The position numbers were made by a program, and so were the translations under genes. This document shows, in pieces, positions 55,752-64,000 of a stretch of DNA of 64,000 nucleotides; position 1 is the stretch's first letter; the number at the start of each line of letters is the position of its first letter. Source of the DNA: Apus apus (Eukaryota > Chordata > Aves > Apodiformes > Apodidae); assembly GCF_020740795.1 (NCBI RefSeq), contig NC_067286.1, positions 35,229,003 to 35,293,002 on the forward strand. The letters run 5' to 3'. A model generated the notes under the pieces. It worked only from the letters and a program-made list of their open reading frames with translations. It searched no databases and had not been told where the DNA came from.

Positions 55752-58700
55752 TAATTGTGTTGGCTTCTTATCCCAAGCTAGCACCTGGAATCAATAAGGA
55801 GGCCTTGAATGAATGAATTAATTTATTGGTAGCAACTCCATGAATCTATTTCTCTTCCCACAGCAATCCAAAGCTGGAGTCATGAAGTACTTCAATTGAA
55901 GACATTCCTCTGATCACAGGGAAACAGGAAGTACTCTGAAAAATGATTAAATAATTTTCAGTAAAAGACATTTCCTTCTCAGCATAGCAGCAGTCAGATA
56001 TCTGAAACATCGAAGGTTAAAATATTTAAAACCTTTTGGCTTTATTTATTTCTGTGTGGGACTGTAGAAAAGAAGTTGAGGTACTTTCCTAGACCATGTC
56101 GAAAATGTAAGTTTTCAAAGCAATACATCTGTCAGCATTCTGAATGTAACATCTAGACTAGAAGCCATAAAAGCAAGCTGCTTAGAGGGATCCAGAGCTT
56201 AAGGAAAGCAGTGGCTTCCAGAGGTTTGAAAGAGGACACATACATCATAAAGAATAAAGTAGAAAATAACTTGCTACTAATGATTCTCATTGAGATAGAA
56301 AGAAATTCCAGATCAAGGAAATCAAGTTCTAATTGAGATTTCATGGAAGGTGGGGGTAAGGGACAGTGGACTTCACCTCAGCAGCAGGCACATTCTTCAG
56401 CTTAGAGCAACTGATACAAAGAACAAGAAAAAGAAGATAGAAAAAGGGTGTTTCTACATGTGAGCTGCACTAACAAATTGTGTAAAATCACATAGTCAAA
56501 ATCTGCTTAATCTCTCAGTAGTCAGAATATGCAGAAATGGAATGCTGATGAAATACAACAAGAATTTGTAGAGACATGTTTTCATTTTCCCTTCTGATAA
56601 TATTTTAAAGGAAGGAAAAAGCAAAAGATGTATTTTTTAATACATTTTTGAGTTATGATTTAGTATTTGTTATAATATTTAACACTGAGAAATAACATCA
56701 AAGGCTAAACTGAATACATTAAATTAATCAGAAAGCAAAGGGGCAAAGAATACATAAATTCCAGGCTCAGCATAACAGATAGTCCAGGGCCAAAAAGAGG
56801 ATGGTATAAACTTCTTAAAATCCCTGGGTCACATAAAAAACTTATTTTTTCTCCTTTTAAAAAATGCTGATTCACAAAAGCAAGAGCATATTAAATCTCT
56901 TCTATAGATTAAAATTATCTTATGTGCTATTTGACTATTTCAACTGACTCTTGAAACCTCTTTATAAACCATCCTGACTGAAACAGATGGATGTGTAATT
57001 CAAATAATGAGCTGGATTCTCTCCCTGTAGCAGTCAATTATACAGGGTTGGTTTTTTTTTCAGTGTAGTATTCAAGAGACTAAGATCTTTTTCTATATAT
57101 AGATCACCTGAAATGACCTTGCTTATGTAGTATCAGAGCCAAAATGGAACAGTAGGGTATGTATCTTGCTGCACTTGAAAGTGCAAACTGATATTTTAAG
57201 AACTATTGTATCTGAGCACATTTGCACTTAAATTGTTCTCAGTAATTTTCACTCTGATCTTTAATTGGGATACTTTCTCTGGATAAACTGCCCAGAGACG
57301 TCTGATGTCTGAACATGAATGCCATGTAAAGAATTCTAGTTACGTTGTATTTGCTGAGAATAAAATGACAGTGAGGGAATACAAGCTCATTTAATTAACA
57401 ATAAATGACAATCTCTAAATGGTGAGAACTCATGGCAAAGATTTAATATGCATCTAACACTGAATATGAAATATTCTGAGGACCTGTCAAGTGTTATGTG
57501 CACAGTGTTCATCAAAAGAATTACATAGGAATTTCTCTTCCTCTGTGCTTGTCAGCGTGTACTCTGAAATATATTTGAGACAGGATCAGGTGATAGTGTA
57601 AGAACCTTTACTTGTAAAAGCATTTGACTGAGTGCTGTGGAAATTTCCCTGGGTTCTTAGTAACTTATCAATAACAAAACTCTAGTGAACTGTATCGTAG
57701 GATTTGAATATGTTAACAAGGGAAGCAAACCTGCTAAGATTGGATAGGGGCCTCATTGCTGTTCATACACATAGACTCACCAGGAATCATCAAGAAAAAA
57801 TATATGCTGTTTGCCTTTGGCTTGCAAAGCTCTGTTGAGTGTGCAATTTATGTAGCTTTTGAGTAAAATCTAGAAAACCTAAAATACCTCATAGGGTTGT
57901 GCAATGGGCTGGAACTACTCATGAAACAGCTTGCCTACTGCTCAAAAGAAAACTTCTTGCGCATTGCAGAGCAGCTCAAAAAGAGCAGCAAAATAATTTC
58001 TGTTCTGTTTCATCTGACCTGTTGGTGTGGGAATAGAAACATTAATCGTGTGCAGCTGCAGTCAAAATGATGTGGAGCTGAAGAATGAGAGGGAGATGAA
58101 ACCTATATCTACAGTTAGGAACAACCTTAGAACACTCCTTTTTCAAAGACATGGCATATAACATGCTAGAATTCATAATCTGATGAGTTTACATGTTTTA
58201 TTTTCTTCATAGAGAGACCTGCAAAATCTCTAGAATTCTAGTATTACAGGATACCATGAAATAACTTCTCTGAATTACTAACAAATTTGAAATATTGCGT
58301 TGTATATGAAATATTGAAATGTATTGTGTCGACTAAACAAAAATCCTCTTATGCTCTGACTTATTGTATAAATGTAGTTAACAATAGTACCAGTGCACTT
58401 TGAAAATACTGTAATTTTTTTGTTCCTGTATATGTTCAAAAGAACATTTACAACAAACGGAAACAAAACCATTACAAATAACACAGAAAATATTTTTACT
58501 CCTTGTTTTGTAATGAGAGGCATCCCTTTCACTTTTGGCTTACTGGAGAACCATTACTTTTTCTTGTTCTCCTAATATACCGTATTTCAGGGCAATTAGC
58601 ATCTCTAGAACACTTTAAGTATTCCACTCCATTTCAGTGCTTCAGTGTTTCTCACTTCTCAGAGTGAGAGATGGGGTGTCTCAGATGTGGAAAGAAATAA

Positions 58701-59350
58701 AGAAATGGAAAAAACAGTCAGTACTTACCTTTAGAAAAAGTGAGTTAGGAAAACAGAATATTGCTTCATCATCTGAATTTCTGTCCCTTGTTTCCCCCCC
58801 TGCCTGGGGAAGGGCAGATTTATATTCCAGAACTACAGTGCACAAGAAAGACTATCCATAATGAGTAGAGAATTTGACCTACATAAAGAAAAGTCACTTG
58901 GAGGAGATCCCTTCACCTCTCCCTACTCCACAATTTCTGGAGATGGACAAGAAGTTTAATGTAGAAGAAAACAGGGAACTTTGGGTATATGTGTGACTTT
59001 AAAGGGGGGGCATAAAAAGATCAGTTTGGGACACCATACAAATTCTTCTGTCACACTTCTGACAGTTTTGACCTACTTGTTCTGAAGTAAAGATTAACGA
59101 AGCACTATCTGCTCTTAGTCAGCATTTATGACAACCAGTGAGAAAAAAACAGAGCTCTAAATGTAACATCTAACTTGGTTTACAGTAAACTATAATTTAT
59201 TTCTGCTCTGTTTTGATTCTGACAACCTATTTAGTTTTCCTAGAGAAAACAGAGACTTACATATCACAACACAAACCATCTATGATCTCTACCAGGAGAA
59301 AGTTATGTAATAGGTATGTGAAATAGAGTCTGTTTGAGTGGAACCAGTCA

Positions 59351-59470
59351 AGGTCGGGTTGGATGGGTCTCTGAGCAACCTGATCTACTTGAAGATGTCC
59401 CTGCTCACTGCAGGGGGGTTGGAATGGATGACCTTTAAAGATCCCTTCCAACCCACACTATTCTATGATT
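59351..59470 (+). mobile_element. CR1 LINE 3' end fragment
   Basis: The segment reads AGGTCGGGTTGGATGGGTCT, CTGAGCAACCTGATCTA, GATGTCCCTGCTCACTGCAG, GGTTGGAATGGATGACCTTT, AAGATCCCTTCCAACCC and TATTCTATGATT. It is the best preserved of the three short CR1 3' ends, in plus orientation. Confidence 0.94.
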
Positions 59471-62400
59471 ATGTAATATACATGGCCATTTATACAGAAA
59501 TGTTGTGCCTAGAATAATTTTAACCCTGTTCAGTGGCTGCGAGGCTGGAGCTAATTAAATGTGAACTGACAAAAATTCAATTTTTTCCTCTATCATCGTT
59601 CTTTAAAATAATATAATGTTTCTGGACGTATAAAAAGTATATTTGCTCACCATTTCATACCCTGTTGAACCTGCTTTCAGTTATATACATCTATGTTAAG
59701 GGTTTGTATTTCTCATATTCTGATGTTGACACTTTCAGATTTCTTTTAGTTTGGATGCAGTACAGCTGCTCCCACAGTCAGTGGTATGAAACCTGATGAT
59801 GTGACACCCTCCTTTTGCAGTTGTACCTCATAAATAGAACAACACAGATGGATATATCCTGCCTTATGATACTGTCTCTCACCTAATAGATTTTTCCTTA
59901 GCAGCAGGTAAAGCAAGAATTTAATTGTCATATCTGCTCATGCTCATTTATGTAAAGTGGCATAGCAGGTCTGCTGGAAACCAAGATGTCTAAATATGAG
60001 CTAAATCACATTTCTTGTATGTTCTCTGTGACATTGAACTACAGTGTATCGATTACCATCTTGGCAGTCTAAGGTTTCAACAGTCAAATTGTTGCCAAAA
60101 AATGACCAGTATAAGCAGAGATAAATAAATCCATAAGAAAAGACATGGTTTAGCCTATGTTTTTGAAAATTAAAATTAAAAATCCTTCAGTAATATTTTT
60201 TTTTGCTCTTGTGTAGACTTCTGGGCTTGTCAGAAGCAGAAATAACGAATGCTTCCCAATTCCTTCATTGGCTTTATTTGTGAAAGTAAACCCTTTTGTC
60301 ACCAGGTAAAAGGAAGTCATCTTGCTGAGTTCAATGAGGTCATTCATAAAGCATAGGCAACTTCTTTCTGTTTCTTCTTCATTGTTCTGTACCTAAACAT
60401 ATTTCTGTGACTTACTGGAACTGAGGTGAAGTCTTTTGATTAGATTTGGTTATTTACAGTCAGCATATCCTTGATCGACCCTTCTGTTCACAGCTTATAA
60501 ATTTCCTTTTCAAAGCAATTGGCTCTCACATTCTGCCCTCCATCTGTTTTTATAGCTGCAGCTATCTCTTGGGCATCCTTTAAGAAGCTACTGCCTTTAT
60601 TTTTTTTTATTTTTTTTTCCCCTCATATTCTTCCTCTCCATCATAGATAGGAATTCCATGTATGCAGGAGAATGTGCTCCCAACACCTCTTTGTCTTCCA
60701 TAGTATTGTGCTCTTCTCATTTCTAAGTTATCACAGTTGATAACTGTTGATGTACACAGATGTAAAAAGGAATATTATAAACATTTGATGATGTTCTGTT
60801 TTCTTTTTTTGTAAATATTTTCCATGTCTAGAATATTTGATTCTCAGAATGGACTTTTCTCTATACTGAAACAAAGTACTTCTGAAAACAAGAAAAAAAT
60901 ATTCTTGTTTCCCCAAGCCATGAAAGATATTGAAAATGAAAAAGTTCCTCCAGTTCAGCCAGCAAAAACTTAAGAGCAGTAAGTGTAATAATAAAGGAAA
61001 CACTGACATAATATCATGAAAGGAAATTTTTTAAAAACTTTTTTATTTGATTGAAATTGATTGTTTATTAACATTGACAACACGTCAAAGGAACTACATG
61101 AAAAAGAAATGTATTTTAACTAATCACATTAAGTAATTTGTTATACATTAAAATTGTAGATCCTTTCGCTAAGAATTTTTTTTATACCCTAAGTGAAAAA
61201 AACATAATTTGACAGATTTATGGAAACAAAGTTGTTGGGATTTAAAATAAAAGAATCTTGGTCTAGCCTCTGGTGTAGAACACCTTTAAATTGCAGACTG
61301 CTGGAAGATGAGATGACATATTTGGGAAGTGTAAATTTTGCATTCATGCTCTGTGTATCTTGTAAAGTTCATGTATTTATGTTAACAAGGGTTTATTTGG
61401 GGCAATACAACTGTATTTATTCTATTAAGAATTATACACACATATCTGTCCGTATGCAAGTAAAGCATGGTTCAAATAAAATATTTTTGGTGCAAAACAA
61501 TGTCAACAATAATTTTTCACAATTTATGCTCTTTCCATTCCTGTCATAGTCTTTGTCCAAAACTCAGTCCCCTGTGCTACAAATTGCATGATACGTAAGA
61601 CTTGCCCCTCTCTCTTTAAGTGTCTCCAGCTCCTTGACACTAAACTCATCTTCATGTCACACTAATTTGAAATCTTTTAGACTACCCCTCATGCTTCCCT
61701 GCTATTTCATCTTCTCCTTCCTCCAGTTTCTATGTCTTCACCTCAGTCTTTGAAGTCCTATACTTTCTTGGCTTCAGTCTGTCTTTCATCAGTAGACATA
61801 TGGATTCCATCTCTTTCAACACTCATTTCTAGAACTGTCTCCACTCCATATGCTAATTTGCTCCTAGAATTACTTTTGAGCCTGAGTACATTATTTCGCT
61901 ACTTACATCAATCAAATTACTGCCTCCTATAGTTGACCAAATTTTGGCATTGAAGTACATTTCTGGTATCTTTTGAGGAAAGATAATGAAACGGAGTTGA
62001 CACAAGGTGTATCTCAACCTTACACAGCGTTAACTACTTTGAATAGTCAGTGCACAACCTTGGTTTCTTCTGGGCGATGACTATGATTTAAAATAGATTT
62101 ATCTTCCTCTAGATCATGGCAGAACTTTTACAACAGAGGCAGAGGTCATGCTGACTGGAAAAAAAAAAAAAAGATTAATGTCAAGCTGTATCAGAGGAGC
62201 AACGTGCCATTTCCTTAAAAAGAGGAATGAGTTATGCTTGGCTGTACCATCAGTCAATCCAGCTTGTGCATGTCCTCTGCTCTTGTTGGAAAATCAGAAA
62301 CTGAGTCACCCTCACTTCTTTGGTGGAAGATGAGAGGCCTTCAGTCCTACTAGTGCCCAGGGCACCACCTGCTTCTATTTTCTGTATTATTCAACTTTAT

Positions 62401-64000
62401 TTTATTCTCTTCTATTGTACTCAGACAAATGATTTCTGCTTCTTTAGTTTCCCATTGAAGTTCTGGTATTTTCTGTCTTTGCTTATATGAATAAATTAAA
62501 TTCCTTAGACTGGTTGTTATGTCTGTACTCTTCAAAATGCAGTTTCTGCATGCTAGGTGACTACTGGAAATGGTTCTTGGAAAGTTTAACTCCTGAACCA
62601 TTTCAGTTTAACAGTGCTGTAACCGGCCAAGAAAAAAGTAATATGTATTGGCCTGGTTTCCTAAAGACAATAGACGTATGAAGTCAAGCAGTCTGTCTAT
62701 TGAGCTACCTATTCCTCACCAACAGTTTTTGAACCCTAAGAGTAATTTCAAATAAGTCTGAAAAGTAAGTAAATCTCAAAGAAAATTAAGTTCCTAGAAG
62801 TTTTGAGAAAATTAACAGAAGAGAAGACTGAATAAGAGCTCTCACTGGAGATGAGCTCATCTACCTTACTATCCATTCAAGAATAATTCCATGGCCAATC
62901 AGTGCAAATGCATCTGCTAACAAATCACAGTTCATGCTGTCTCTCTCCCAGTGGAGATTTCAAAGGGAGACAGAAGGAGCTGTAATTTCTATAATAAGAT
63001 AAGCAGCAGCGATAAAGGTTAAAAATCTACCGGAAACAGTACTTTTGCTGATCTACCGCGCCTGGGGCAAATTGTCTTCCTGCTTTTAAATTTTATTTCA
63101 TAAGAAATAAATTATTTCTGTAACTTGCTTCTATCACAGTTTCTCTTACAATTTCAGGAGTCACTTTTTTCGTTTCAGTGTCTATTTCACTCATCAGAGT
63201 TTTCAGGCAGACATTTTCATTCTGACTGATAGCTCTAACATATCCACAGCTACAAATAGAGAAAACATTCCTATGATTCCACAGCATAATAATTAGTGTG
63301 ATCCTGGACTGCTTGCAGCTGCTGTCATGATTCTTAGCTGTAAACAAATGACACTCTTTCTTGAGGACACAAGATGGTGTCTTAAGCTATTTTTATTTAT
63401 TGCTTTAAAGTGAATCTTTAAGAAGCATCAAGAAGTTTTACAGTGTAAAGTGGGCAGGCTGTGGAATGAATGAATGAAACTGCAAATAACTGATACAAGG
63501 AAGGAGTTCAATCTGGTTTACAAAAAAGCCAGGAGAATTGAAGTTTTTTTTATTAATTCAATGGGAAATTTCCTCTAACTAAAGCCAAACATAGGGATGA
63601 CAGAAATACCAAAAACAATCAGTGGAGCAAATACTGCATAACATCATACAAAAGAATAGCTGCAATTTATTAATAACATTGTTATTGGTAATAGTTAAAA
63701 TAGTGTAGCAGCAAGGAGTCCTTGCCAGGAGTGGGACCTAGGGTTTTATACCATGCTGAATAAGAGGGAATGAAGTCTGTTGCTGTATCAGACTGTTTCA
63801 GGGATTTCAGCTGAAAGTGAAAATACAACAGTGGTGCAGGATACTCCATCCAGACAAGCACCACAGTACCCATTCATTCTGCAGAGATGCCTCCTGCAGC
63901 CACCAACCCTGGCAACTATGAAACTACAGAACTGGGTTGCCTTTGTGTGGTCTGAAATTTGACATAATCTATGTATTAAATTTGTGATGGAGGATAGTTG
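59471..64000. other. Intergenic DNA to the window end, nothing recognised
   Basis: AT-rich sequence with short chance open frames only. A pyrimidine-rich stretch (about 61560-61760) and an A run (62159-62172) are the main compositional features. No exon, RNA gene or repeat family was recognised. Confidence 0.55.

Larger units (their letters stand above)
49718..59350. other. Intergenic DNA with low-complexity tracts
   Basis: AT-rich and without a recognised gene. Simple tracts are a T/G-rich run at 50850-50957, a poly(A) run at 54007-54025, a TATTAAA-type cluster at 52672-52745 and (TTTG)n at 55717-55751. A 58-codon open frame without an ATG (52743-52922) is noted in the findings. Confidence 0.55.

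Overview
The window is vertebrate nuclear DNA, most likely from a bird. It is AT-rich and gene-poor, with spliced genes, GT/AG introns, CpG-rich promoters and AATAAA signals. The interspersed repeats I can recognise are CR1 LINE copies, including 3' ends with the ATTCTATG-type tail usual in birds and other reptiles, and one piece resembling an avian LTR. No complete gene of bacterial or viral type is present. The species cannot be named from the sequence.

Two complete protein-coding genes lie head to tail on the + strand. The first is ACTC1 (alpha-cardiac actin). Its promoter at about 6730-6950 has four CArG/SRF boxes and a TATA box, followed by a non-coding exon 1 ending at 7008 and six coding exons from 7676 to 12147, with a poly(A) signal at 12300. 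The second is GJD2 (connexin 36, the Cx35/36 electrical-synapse gap-junction protein). It has two exons: coding starts at 34664, a 642-bp intron splits codon 24, and the stop ends at 36220. The order ACTC1 then GJD2 on one strand matches human chromosome 15q14, so this is an old conserved linkage.

Layout: 1-6600 is intergenic DNA upstream of ACTC1. 6600-7800 is a GC-rich promoter and first-intron region. 7656-12330 is the ACTC1 body. 12331-33780 is intergenic and holds an antisense, decayed CR1 LINE (about 18886-21165) abutting an LTR-like fragment (18690-18885), plus microsatellites. 33780-35380 is a GC-rich island with the GJD2 promoter, a 15/10-bp minisatellite, a poly(A) tract, exon 1 and the intron. 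35377 to about 37280 is GJD2 exon 2 and its 3' UTR. 37290-64000 is intergenic, with three short CR1 3' ends (41473, 49601, 59351), a C-rich repeat-like block (about 45930-47250) and low-complexity tracts. No further convincing gene was found there.

The two genes do not form a pathway. ACTC1 builds thin filaments in heart and embryonic striated muscle, while GJD2 forms neuronal and beta-cell gap-junction channels. No new biological system was found. The observations most worth checking are the out-of-frame upstream ATG in GJD2, whose reading frame crosses the splice junction and overlaps the main coding sequence; the duplicated REST-half-site-like block in the GJD2 intron; and the truncated LTR/CR1 junction.
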